64,000 nucleotides of DNA from positions 28,042,543-28,106,542 of the forward strand of contig NC_135048.1 of NCBI RefSeq assembly GCF_051014685.1, in the 5' to 3' direction. The notes beneath the pieces are model-generated. The model saw only the letters and a program-made list of their open reading frames with translations, ran no database searches and was not told the DNA's origin. Positions 36,701 to 49,600 of this stretch are shown one piece after another. Origin of the DNA: Ptiloglossa arizonensis (taxonomy: Eukaryota > Arthropoda > Insecta > Hymenoptera > Colletidae). The stretch's first letter is position 1. Each line of letters begins with the position of its first letter. The position numbers and the translations under genes are program-made.

Positions 36701-39700
36701 ATGTAGTGTGTTGTCAAACGTATCCCTTCAACAGGGCAAAAATTTTTCCATATTCATTGATATTATTTTCAAATCGTTTAAATGTGTACATTTTAATTCA
36801 ATTTCACAATATTCTTTTTCGTTTCAATATCGTAAACAACTTGTACATGCAAGCACAGACAAGGTGTAGGATAGACTGGACATTCAATGAAACTTTCTGT
36901 CCCAAGACTCTGGGGTCTCTAAAGACACTTACCATTTTACTGTCACATCCAACGTTATCAATCCAGATTATAGTAAGATTACAACACTATTAGTGACAAG
37001 AATTAAAACTAAGTATTCCGAGAATTAAATAATTATTTTGATAGCAATCAAAGTCACAGATGAAATATAACATAGATCTTAAAAAATAAAAATACCAACC
37101 TCATCAAATATTAGTGGTTTCGGAGCGACCTCTTTATTTCAGATAGTGATTCTAGGAGTTATATTTAATTGAATTACCTTAGTCGGTAAAAATGTGAAAT
37201 CAGCACTCGTAAGATAAAACACCTATTCTATATCTCGTTTGGATATAAACACAAACGTGACATAATGTAGTATAAAAAGATCTAAATTCTTATAAAAATA
37301 ATGGCATGGCAGATGAGATATAATCTTATGCCAAGATTATTTATTATTAATTCACATTTAATTGCAGCAATCCTACATGACCGACGGATACTGCTGCCAT
37401 CTAATGAAAAACCAACGAACTAGAGTGATCTCTGAAAATAAACCATCTCAAGTCGGTAAAATTGACTGTTTAATAAATTGAACATCTGCCTCTTTAATAT
37501 AAATAAAAAATGAACATAAATGAAATAAAATAAAATTAATACTAAATATAATATAAATTTTTGTTGAGGACTCGTAGATTTGTACAATTAACGATGCTTT
37601 CACTGAAATAGAAACTTTACAACAGAAGAATTCAACACAAACACTTACGTTCTTTAAATAAAAGTAAAAATTAATTAAATGTATCTCGTTTATCGAGTTT
37701 AGTAACATAAACCGAATTTCCCCAGGGATAAGAGGGTAGATAACTCGAATAGAAGGTATAACGAAGTTACAAGTAATTGGTGGTCCAGCAAATCCCCTTA
37801 CAGTCATACAATACGAGACATCGATTGGAAAGTCATCGATCAAACATGTCCTAATTCGCACAATACCTCGTGATATTGTAAAATTTGATTCTATGATCGA
37901 TCGTTTTTTATAATGTCAAAAGACAGGGAGTTGGAGCTAGTTAACTGAACGCCACGGTGCAGAAAGTTGTCGAAAATAAAAATACATTCGACTTGCGATA
38001 ACCAAGGAGCTACGCACCCTTTCCATTAAAAACATTATTCCGATTGGTGAAATCTGCCTGCGCACGCTGACTGGCATTGACATCAGCGCATTTGCGGTAG
38101 TACGAACAAGTTATACGACTAGTGCATCCTGATATATCTGGGGGGTGCGTGCATATTTCTCGAAATCATTGTTTAGCGGAACAGCAACCGAGAACATTAG
38201 CTTAATGAATCGTTCTGTCCAGCCAGCCACGCGCTTCCGTCTCAGTTCCGGTCCGTCGAGTTGGCTTGACAGCTGTCACCTTTTAAAATCACGCCTAAAA
38301 AAATTGCTTAATATACGGCCGCGACTTCTCTGTGACAGTTCGTACACGGCACTTGTTCTCGATTGAACCGCCACGAACCGCGGCGAATCGCCGCGACGAT
38401 TGGGGTGATTTTTAAATGGGGATCGTAATTTTAGGGTGTGGGCAATTCCCATCCCGACTTCGCAAACGTATACATTCATTTAAATCCCAGTCTCTTTTCG
38501 AGCGATCGGTCTCGCTTGACCGCGCTCCCGCGAGCGGGCGGTTTTTTTACACGCAGAAACGGGAACATTTTTCGGTGGGAACGCCGGAAATAACCTATGT
38601 TCGCATCTAGGTCGGTCAATAAGTCATTCATTCGCGCGCGGCTTCGTCGCGGGCAGCGATCAAATTCAGGCTACCTACCGCTTTGAACTCGTGAAATTAA
38701 AGTTCGCCGATCGAGAGTGCCGTGTGTCTCTGAAGCGAAAATTCTCCGCGATGTCACATAACCGCGAAACCGCAATGACAGCGCGAGCGCCCGTGCACCT
38801 ACACGTACCGTTCGTTTCGATTTCTGGAAGGGTCAGCGTCGATGAGCTTGTAATTCGAGTTCGACAGCAGTTAACCGGAGAGTTAATGCTTTTATCCACT
38901 CGTACGACTTGCTGCTAGACTAATCGAAAAGGGCGCGGATCACCGGCACAGATGGTGCGTGGAAATTGTGATTCGTCCAATTCCCGAACGTTGGAATCAC
39001 GGAATCTCTGCAGTCTCATCCAGTCTTAAATAAATGGCAGGAGGAACGGAAAGAAGGGAAATATTTGCCGTGTGGTATAGCGCCGACTGAACAAATTCTA
39101 GATAATAATATTAATAGCTACGCAGATAAGTTCGAGAATAAATTGAGGTTAGCTTAAAGTTATTCATAGATACATGCATTTTGCGGTTCGTTAAACATAA
39201 CACGGTACGGTAAACGCACTGCTCGACATAACAAATAACCTTTTCGGAGATGAATTACTTTATTTCGAAATAAACAAAATTGATTGATTCATAACGTCCA
39301 TTGATTCATTGAAAGTATGTCGTATTACATTAATGGGAAATTGTATTACGAATATTTACGTACAATTTTAACGGTTAATTCCATGTTACAATACTAAAAC
39401 GAATTTACACGTATATATCGACATTCTTAAAAAATTAATCCACAATGTTCGTTAAAAGTTGAGGAGGTTAGGTTTAAGAGCAGCCTTCGATTCACGACAT
39501 TTTGACCCATTGTGCAACACTTCGTTATATGTACTTAAGAGTACAAGCACGATGAAGACGTTGATATCGATGAAGGCTGCGAAATCGAACGATCGCGCGG
39601 AGATTTACGAGAGCAAACAAGAGTAGGGCATACAACACGACGACCGTTATTATCGTTCCGAGCTGACCACCGTAATACGATCGGTGATAAATTCATATTT

Positions 39701-40835
39701 CCAGTGTTTCGTTGATGTCGATCTGCGGCGCGGTCGATCGACTGACCCATCGAATCTCCGTAACGCGATCGTCGATAAATTCATATTTCCGATTGTTCCG
39801 ATGACGAGCAACAAATCGTAAACCAGCGGCGAGGGAGGCGCGGGTCAACGCGTCCGCGCGTGCACATGCCCGTCGCTATGGAATCAAAAGTCCCGAACAA
39901 TATCTGCCAATTATCGGACAATTGTGCCGCGGTGCCAACTGTCGGTGTTGGTCAAGTGGTCGATCGGGAGAGGGAGTGACCGCGGGATGAATCGATGCAC
40001 AATGTATCGCTGTACGTATGCCCTTCGCGATCGAATTTGTTCATTGTTTTCGCAAGAAGAGCGTCTCGCGGACGTGTTCGCTACTCCGGTTCGATCACGA
40101 GGAGAACGCCGCGTAATTTTATGCGTGTTTGCTTTGCACCGGGGGACACCGTAGCTGTATATACTATATGCACGACGACGAAAGCTTTTCTCCCTGGTTG
40201 GCCGTTGTTTGTCCAGGAGATAGGTTGACCACCGGACATACCCACTCGACGGTGACGCGGGTGCGTCGATCAAGCTTGGAATTATGAATAAATATTTGTC
40301 GCTCGTCGGTAGGAAAATTGTATCGATCCGCGCTTACGTTTCTCGTACGTCGGCGACTGGAGCGGCCGAAGGACTCGCGCGAATGTGTACGGCGACGCGT
40401 TTCCGAGTGGAATCGTCCGTTGTCGCGGCTGCGAATCGACGCACGCGTTACGCGCGCACGCTTATTGCGCGAGCAACTCGATCGCGCCACGCGACTTCAC
40501 GTGCAGAAGTCGCGTGCAGACCGGAAGCAACGAGACCGGATACTTTAGTCCCGAGTCACGGCCTCGAAGCCACGGAATTATACGTCGCGACTAAATGGTC
40601 GATATCGAGACCCCCGCGAACTGCGGTGGCCCCGTGAGTCACGCACATTTTTTTGTTAAAGGCGCTCTCTGTGTTTCGCAAAAAAATCAACGACGAATGA
40701 AGTTTCCCTTCACAGAGAAAGGAAGAGAGAGAGACACAGCGAAGGTCGATCGCGCAGATGTAAAACTCGATCGGCCTCGCTCACGAAAATAGTTTCCCTT
40801 TTTAATTCGCGAGGAGGACCTTCCATGGGGGTACC

Positions 40836-40843
40836 TGTGGGAA
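40836..40843 (+). promoter_or_regulatory. Su(H)-type site upstream of Hey
   Basis: TGTGGGAA matches the YGTGRGAA consensus of Su(H)/RBPJ, 2.85 kb upstream of the Hey start. A single site; function not shown. Confidence 0.4.
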
Positions 40844-42820
40844 CGTGGTCCCTTCGGCTGCGCAACAGGAATTGAAAGGAACAGAAGGGTGCGCGCGGAG
40901 AGATATAATGCGCGCGGTGCAAGGACTCCTCGAAGGGCAACGCGAATTCGGACCACACCGGGCGAACAAGAATGCCGCCGGCTCGCGGCGGACACGCACG
41001 GGCACGCGATCCACTTTTTTCCCCTTCTTCTACTCGCGCTCCTCGTACGTGTGCTGGGCGTGTGCGGATTCTCGCGAGATGTCCACGCCGCGTGATCCGG
41101 CGTTGCTACCCGCGGTGCGCGGTTACTTCGCCCGCCACTTTACTGCCGGCGGCAGGTCACTCGCTTATTATTATTGCAAGGTCTTTGTGGTGCAATTAGA
41201 GGTTAGTGTACGTAATACTTTTCAAACCTCACAAATATAAATACAAAGATCCGCATCCCGCAATTAGAAGATAGTATTCGTATCGTGCAAAGAGTAATTA
41301 TTTTTAAATCTAACCTCAAAAAATATAAATACAATAGAAAAATTTAAGTCGAAAAAAGTAGGAAACGTTCGACAAGGTGTTGGTGGATAAAGTAATTAAA
41401 TATATATAAAAATATTTTATATTTAATTAACCCGTTAAGTACAACCGTTCTGTGTAAACGAAATTTGGAAAAAATATGTTCTTTTACGTGCATTATAAGT
41501 TATTTGAACTTCATGGGATTTTTAAGGCGATTTTTAACCCGAGTAAAGTGCACTGTAATTTTTCTGTAACTTTTTTATTCTCGAAAATTTTTTTTCGAAG
41601 AATATACGGTTCGGTGGATTTCCATGAAACCTTATATTTTACGTTCATGTTCTTGTTTTAAGACCTGTTTATAATGTATCGCGAATAGCAAGTGATATGA
41701 GATGTTGATATGAGAACAGGTATGAAAGGTCCTGTTAACGAGGTAATAAAATTTAAAAATCTACATGTACGAGCACGTCGAAAGACACACCTTTCGGATC
41801 TTACGTTGCACCGTGGGATTGGTATGAACGCGATAAGTGCGCTTATATCGAGTTTCGACTAACCGAAACCAAAGATAACATTAAGACGCGGCAAGAGAGG
41901 TTAGCTTTCCGTTCTATCGAGTCCGAGCGCCGCGTAAGCGCGACATATCCGGCCAAGATCGGTTTTCTTTTTCTCCGTTCGCGAAAGAAAAACATTTCTC
42001 GAGAACGATCGGTCGATTTACGAGGAAAGTCACGGGAAACGGTATTAATCGTCACGGCCGGTCGGTCCGCAGCGAAAAGTTAACGATACGATTAGTCAGC
42101 TTGGTTCCCAGGCACACGGCGCCGATAATCGTGCGAGCGCGTGCTACGTACGATTCCTGTGTGAACTTTATCGTGATCGCACCCTCGTTCGTAGACGCCC
42201 ACCCTTCACCCTTCGTGACCGCGCGGCCGTCCGAGCTCTGGGTACCGAGGGGGTCGTAGGGGTGGCAGCGAAGTGATTTCATGGTGGCGCACATATCAAT
42301 TTGCGGGATCGGGGGAAATCGTGGGACCGATTTGGATTTTTGCTTCCTCTCGAGCGCAATCTACGCCCCAACTCGTAAATTTTTCCCGTCGATCCATTTC
42401 GCTTATTTCATACCTACGATTGATTCACCGGATCAAGGTGTACGACTCTACCGGCAAAAAATTGTATTCGATCAACGAAACCGTGTTGCAGTTTCGTGAC
42501 ATCCGGGAAATTATACGGTGAAATATAATTCCACTCCGCAATTCGAATTTTGTTTCTATCAGTAACGAATATGTAATTGTTTACCCAGCGCAAGACGTTC
42601 GAAGCATCAATGCGATACCCTACAATCTAGGACCTAGATCTACTCCCTCGAGATTCCAAGACCCCTCGTTGAACCTCGACCGATTGAGCGATAACGCTAT
42701 CACGAAGCTCCGTACAGTTCGCTCCAGTTTCTATTTGCGTTAATTGATCGACAAAACGCGGCAGATTTCGTAGAACTCCGGCCGTGGCGAGCGCAGCCAG
42801 CCAGCTAAGCGCCAGAGACG

Positions 42821-42828
42821 TTCCCACG
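42821..42828 (-). promoter_or_regulatory. Su(H)-type site in the proximal Hey promoter region
   Basis: TTCCCACG reads CGTGGGAA on the minus strand, the high-affinity Su(H)/RBPJ form. It lies about 0.86 kb upstream of the Hey ATG in a CpG-rich stretch. Hey genes are direct Notch targets, which makes it plausible. Confidence 0.5.
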
Positions 42829-43686
42829 AAAATCGCCCCTTTTGATCGCCGCTTCGCTCCCCCTTCGAGTCCCCCCCCCCCCCTCCGCTTTCTCGCTCGC
42901 TCGTTCCGTCCTCCTTCCCCGCGGTAGCGTGTGGGGCTCGAAGAGAGGCTCGCTATTCACCTTGGCTGGAGAAGCAGAAGAGAGAAGGTTTTTACCCCCA
43001 CCATGACGTCGCGCACCTAGGTTCCCCCCACCACATTGCGGGGCACGCGGTCGTGTGTCGTCCCCGGGTACTCCCGCACACGACATACGTCGGCCGCCAC
43101 GCGACCAGTGCACACGCATGCGAGTGTATCTCGCAAGCAGCGACACGCCAGTAGCCGCGTGCACCGACGACACCGCCGTTTGCGAGGATAACCAAACGCG
43201 CGCGCAACGAGTAACGCTGTCGCTTCTTCGGTCGTGCGCGCACGCGACCGCGAACGTCGCCAGGAAGCCGCGGCACGTGAGCCCCCTGATAAACTTCCTA
43301 CGAACGACAAGTGCCGACGAGATTGCTCCTTTCGACGATCGCGGACCAACGGATCGTCTTCGCGATCGTTCGGAATTTCACCGGACGCGACATTTCGAAG
43401 AATCGTCAACGGAGTGGTGACAGTGCCGACTTGGAACGTTTCACCGTGAAAATCGTCCGTTCTTTTCGAAGTTCGTCGACTCTCGCGGCGCGCGGTTCTC
43501 CGTTATCGCCGCGACGCGGGACGACGCACGGTCCACGCGACGTTGCCGTTATGGGACCCGTCTCGCGCAGCAGGTAGCGACCAATCGGTGCCTGAGTCGT
43601 TTTTACCGAAAACTCGCCACCGTTGCCCGTGACCGAACGCGAGAGTGTACGCGCGCGAGAACCAACGAACAAGATATTCGCGCAGC

Positions 43687-46600
43687 ATGTGGCGAGTAGT
43701 GGTCGCTCGATCCGACGAGAACAGCACGCTGCTGTCGTCGGAGATCGCCTCGGGCCCGGTGGGGCCCAGTCATATCCCCAGCCTTCCCGGACCGCCGTCC
43801 GGTCACCATTGGGGCTATCCACCGCCGCCTCATCCCTCTTATCAGCCGCAGCATCCCGACATGCGTCACCATCACGACATGCGACCGCCTCACGATCTGA
43901 GACACCCGCCGGGGCCCGATCTCAGACCCCAGGAGTTGAGACACGAGATGCACAGACCGGATCTCAGGCATACCGAGATGCAGAGGCACCAGGAGTTGCA
44001 CAGACCCGAGATGGGCAGGCATCAGGATATCAGACACCAGGAGATGATGAGGCCCGATATGGCCCCGGAAATGAGGCCCGGTCACGAGTTCCCCGATCTT
44101 AAGATCGACGTTGCGGACATGAGGAATCAGGAGAGCGGTCCTCAACAACAACAACAACAGCAACAACAACAACAACAACAACAATCGCAGCAAGCGCAGG
44201 CCCATCAGCAAAGAAACTTGAAGAGGGCTATGAGCGACTCAGACTGCGATGACGTGTTCTCCGAGGAGAGTGGCAAAGAACCGTAAGTATAATTGAACGG
44301 AGAAAGAATTGTAATTAATTCTCACGGAATTTCAAAAGGGGCCGTGCGCGCAGCGATTTCTACCGAGGGAGAAAAAGAAATTTCAGACTCAAAGCGCGGT
44401 GTTCTCCCTATAAGTCGTTTGAATCGGAGTTAATCAACGCGGCGCGAACGTTCCGCGAGAAAAGTTACGCTGCGCGTGTTGCCTGCGCACGGTAACATAT
44501 GTCGGGCCACTTCACAATAACACGGTAATTAAAATCTCATTGTTCTCCCACTTGAAAAGGTTAACCCTTCGGTTCGGGGAATCCGTCAGCTCGGCGTTCA
44601 TTTTTCGAAATTGTCGCGCTTTTAATTCGTCGGTGTACGTTGCGTGGACGCAACAGAGCCGAGGATAGCGAGCTCGTAACCGCGGTGAAGGGGTTAGGTT
44701 GGCAGAGAGCTTATACCGAACGTCGCTCGTCGTCGCATAATCGGTTGCATTATACGTACATATTTGGCGCTCAGTTTTTCGTGTTCCTGTTTTCCTGTTT
44801 GCGTAACGAAGTCCGTACAAAATAATTAATAACGCCTCTGTTACGCAAAAACGAGGAAAATGTCCGTGCAATGTAACGAATAATATTGCCCGAAGACGAG
44901 ATACAATCAAAGGCTACTTTCGGACCTAGTTTCAAAGATACTACAAAACTATTCGAGAAGTTTTTTTAATATTTCTGTACATTTCGCATCGTGGTTTTTA
45001 TTTTTGTTCGTTACTTACCCTTTTTATTCGTTGCACTCTTTTTTATTATTATTATAATTATTTTCATATTCATGCATCCAGTCTCTCTATGCAATTATCA
45101 GAGATCAGGCACGACACCGGCCTGTACTTTCTTCCTTACCGTTCAATAAAAACATTATTATTATTATCACAGTAGAATTCATTTATCATAATCGAGATAA
45201 TGTTATCAATCATCTATTGTTATCATTATTATTCTCTAAATACTCTGTGTAAAATTAATTTTGCATTCAAACTTGACTTATTGGGTTTCAATTGTTACGA
45301 TTGTAATTTTCTTATTTATAGTATACTTTTATTTTCCACGCGAGTGCATAAAATTATTTAAATTCTTTTGCAAGTCGATTTCGTGGACTATTATCGAAAT
45401 AAACAACTAACGATACTCGTAAACTAATTTGTCCTTTCCCCATCTAACATCCAAAATACCTACGTAGGTACAGCTTATGCAAACAGGAATACGTTTCTTT
45501 TAACGAGTTATAGTCATTTCGTTGTTTTTGGTAAAAATGAAACACGATTTTATTAGATTATATATTCTCCATTTTGGAAAACGAAATGACCTTCCGATCA
45601 ACCCAATATAATACAGTTGCTCGTAGGGAAATGCGAATGGTAAATCTATGGTTTCGGGTGGGAAATTTTTTACACGGTGCGATGCAAATAGTAATAGGTT
45701 CATCGTCGGTAGTTCAACGGTTAAAAATCATAGCGTTCTCCCAGAGAGATTTCACCCGCTGCGGATTCCTTTGTACCGCAAGAAAACTAAAACGGGACAA
45801 ACCACCCGGCGAATATTTTCGCGGTTATCACCGAAACTGGTCGTTTATTTTTGGCGTATGAATTCTGGCCCCGCCCACGCACGCACGCACGCACGCACGT
45901 ACGCACGCATGCACGCACGCAGGCACGGCCCCTTGAAAGAGTTATCGCTCGCGTCCGATGGACCGTGGCGCGCGAGCGATCGAACGAAAGAAACGCTCGC
46001 CAGGCTCGCTCGGGGAGGAACGTCGTTCGAATATTTGAAATATAACCGGCAGATCCGTCTGGGACTCACCCCCGTTCTTTGTTTCCCTTTTCTCGATACA
46101 GTTGCAACTCGCCGGGAGGCGATTCCTGTCAGCACGCGTCGCGGAAGCGCAGAAGGGGGATGATCGAGAAGAAACGTCGCGACAGAATAAACGCGTCCCT
46201 CGGCGAGCTGCGGAGATTGGTGCCCGCCGCGGCTAGGGATCCACACAGCGGCAAATTGGAAAAGGCGGAAATTTTGCAGCTCACCGTCGAGCACCTGCGG
46301 ACACTGCGAAATAAAGGTGAGCCATCGTATCGAAGTGACTGTAACAGGTTGTTCGATGAGTTCTATCGTTCGAGAAAACTTATTCAACAGTATAGTACTA
46401 GGTTGCTTGAAAATTGTTATCGTTCGAGAAAACTTATCGAACAGTATAGTATTATACTAGGTTGCTCGATAAGTTTTATCGTTTGATAAATCTTATTGAA
46501 CAGTATAGTACTAGGTTGCTCGATAAGTTTTATCGTTTGATAAATCTTATTGAACAGTATAGTACTAGGTTGCTCGATAAGTTTTGTCGTTCGATAAAAC

Positions 46601-49600
46601 TCATTGAACAGTATTATATTGAACAGTACTGTTATCGATAATTTCTCCACTAAGTGCGTAACTCCACTTTACGGTTCAAGTAATATCATACGTAAAGATT
46701 CGTGTGAACAGTACTGTTCAATGTAGTGAGATTTGTCGTTCGATAAAACTTACTGAACAGTACTGTTCAATGTAGTGAGATTTGTTGTTCGACAAAACTT
46801 ATTGAACATTACTGTTATCGATAGTTTCTCCACTAAGCACGTCATCCTGAGTCTAACTCACGGTTCAAGTAATACCACAAGCGAAAAAGTCGTGTGAACA
46901 GTACTGTTCAATGTAGTGAGATTTGTCATTCGACAAAACTTACTGAACAATACTGTTCAATGTAATGAGATTTGTTGTTCGATAAAACTTATCGAGCAAC
47001 TTAGTACTATACTGTTCAATAAATTTTATCGAACGACAGAACTTATTGAACAATCTAGTAGTCCATCCAAAGAGACGAGATATCAGTGATTACATTGACC
47101 CTTGTCTACAATATTGTACGAGACTCGTGGAGAGAAAATCAAGCCAAGTATACTAGGTTGTTCAATAAATGTTGTCGTTTTTCCATTGTAAAAAAAAATA
47201 CTTTGACACTTCAACTTTGAACAACTGTAAATATACGACAGATGTACACGAAACTTTGCGTATGATCATCAAACGGTATTACCATCTTTAGAAAAATACT
47301 TTCTTATCGAAACTTATCGAGCAACCTATTATATACAGTCTTATCCTATTGGATTGCTTTGTGGTAGGTGAGAATGATAATTAGGAATATTTATTCAACA
47401 GTAGTACCATCTTGACACTTCATCAAATAGTAGTACCACCTTTAGAAAATTAAACCAACGAACCTAGTCTCTCCATTTCTTATCGAACGACAAAATTTAT
47501 TGAGCAACCTTTTACAAGAATCAGGGGTGAATCCTATTTATCCATATTTGTACGTTTGAATATACTTTCTTAAAGATAGTAGAAAGAAACCCGCGTCCCA
47601 ATCATCACCGGTCAATTTATTTTTTTCCCCTCGAATCGTTAGTGTTGATTATGACAATATATTTTTTTATTTATGGAAATAATAAAGCTCTATTATTACG
47701 GCAATAATAAAGCTGTAATTACAAATATCTCAACAACTATTGAATAATTGCCCTTATAATACTATATCTTCTTCAATTTAGTGGGATGAGTAAATTTACA
47801 AACATGCAAAATTTTGACTAAATCAATGACCTGAAGGACTTGCACTCACCTTATCAGTCATAAAAGTTTTTTTTCTTTGGTCAGAATAAACTGAACCATT
47901 TAAAAGGATTTTGTAGCCTAATCGAGCTTAGTTCAATTCGAACCGTTCAATTTCCCTCAAGTTGCTTGGTTTATTCAAATAATTCGATCTTATTTAAACA
48001 AATCGAACATTTTTCGGTCGATGGCGGTGATAGTAGTAATAGTAGTTTAAACAGTGATTCAAGATAAACTTTTAAGAACAAAGAATCATTCTGTTCAACT
48101 TATTTCATTTATTTCGTTATTATTCCATATTTATCTTCTATTTCTTTAAGAAGTGATTGTTCGAAGACATAGTTTCTTTAATATGTGTGCCTTTGATTGT
48201 ACAAATCGTGAAATAATTTAAATTACAAAAAAATAACAATGAAGTTTAGAAAAAAATGTTCTATGTAATTATCGGGTAATTTGAAGTCGACCATGATCTG
48301 ATCACGCACTGATCACGTGCAGTCATTGTATTCGATATCCCGTTTCGTTGGACGAATCGTAGAGAGGTGAAAAAAAAGAAAAAAACAGAACCTTGCGTAA
48401 TAAAACCCTTCGAAGCGGATGGGATCACCGTTAGTGGGCGACAACTTCCGGTTTCGACCACCGAACAGTAAACGCTAACCCTTCGGCGAATGGCGTTGGA
48501 ATTGGACTAAACTCGATAAATGGTAGGGTATTAACGCCGCCTTTGAAAATTTAGGGCCCCCTCTCTCGTGGTGAGAAAAGAGATTAAAATTTCTAATGTC
48601 GAGTAGGAAGTAACTGGACGTGCGAGAGGATTTAATTTTTACGGTTTGCGAAAACTTCGAGCACCCTGTTTTCGCGAGTTTGCGAGCAGGAGATAATTGT
48701 GGTAGGGAAATTAAATAATTTTTACGATTTGTGAAAACTTCGAGCGTACTGTTTTATTCACCTCTTACGTAAATTTTGTTAAATTTGGTTGAATTTTTTT
48801 TAATTTGGTTGAATTTGGTTAAATTTGGTTAAATTTGATTAAATTTAGTTAGATTTGGTTAAATTTGGTTAAATTTTTTTGAATTTGTTTGAATTTGGTT
48901 GAATTTGGTTAAATTTGGTTAAATTTGGTTAAATTTTTTTGAATTTGGTTGAATTTGGTTAAAGTTGGTTAAATTTGGTTAAATTTGGTTAAATTTGGTT
49001 AAATTTTTTTGAATTTGGTTGATTTTGGTTAAATTTGGTTAAATTTAGTTAAATTTGGTTAAATTTAGTTAAATTTAGTTAGATTTGATTAAATTTGGAG
49101 CACTGGTACCCTTAAGTAGATCTATCGAGAGTTAGGAAAATTAATTTTTGACTAATTTGTGATAACAAGTTTGTGAATAGGAAACAATTGACTTGTGATA
49201 GGGAAATTAATTGTTACAATTTACCAAAACTTCGAGCACCTTGTTTTGTTCACCTCTAGGTTTATTTCAGATACAAAGCATTGATATTGACCCTTGAGTA
49301 GGCATATCGGGGCTTAGGGAAATTTTTGACTGATTTGTCAGTACAAATTTGTGAGTAGAAAGTAACTGTGATACAAAAATTAATTTCCACGACTTGTGAA
49401 AACTTCGACAACCTCTTACTTAAATTTCATTAAATTTGGGGCACTGGTACCCTTAGGTACACCCGTCGGGGGCTAAGAAAATTAATTTTTGACTATCTTC
49501 TAACAACAAATTTGCGAGTAAGAAGTAACTGACCTGTAACAGAGAAATATTCACAATCTATGGAACTCAGAGCCCCCCATTTCATCCCCTATGGATTGAA

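Larger units (their letters stand above)
33780..43686. other. Intergenic region between filamin and Hey
   Basis: A 9.9-kb head-to-head spacer holding the promoters of the filamin (leftward) and Hey (rightward). 33780-37900 is AT-rich; 38100-38700, 39800-41200 and 42600-43686 are CpG-rich. Several open frames of 60-130 codons occur in the CpG-rich parts, but none shows a domain, start context or splice structure that I would call a gene. No tRNA or repeat array was recognised. Two Su(H)-type sites lie on the Hey side. Confidence 0.6.
44283..46101 (+). other. Hey intron 1
   Basis: A 1.8-kb GT..AG intron (GTAAGT donor). It holds a Su(H)-type site at 44319-44326, a partial MITE at 45510-45609 and an ACGC repeat at 45875-45924. 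No other gene is seen. Confidence 0.8.

Noticed and set aside
36634..36993. 119-codon AT-rich plus-strand open frame
   Set aside because: No recognisable domain, no splice partner, composition like the flanking intergenic DNA. A decayed transposon remains possible.
40164..41240. Several overlapping open frames of 70-130 codons on both strands
   Set aside because: CpG-rich DNA keeps all frames open; none shows a domain, and they contradict one another.
45657..45664. GGTGGGAA near-match to the Su(H) consensus (also at about 38567 and as GGTGAGAA at about 47379 and 48569)
   Set aside because: The first base is G instead of C or T, a lower-affinity form; not counted in the enrichment.
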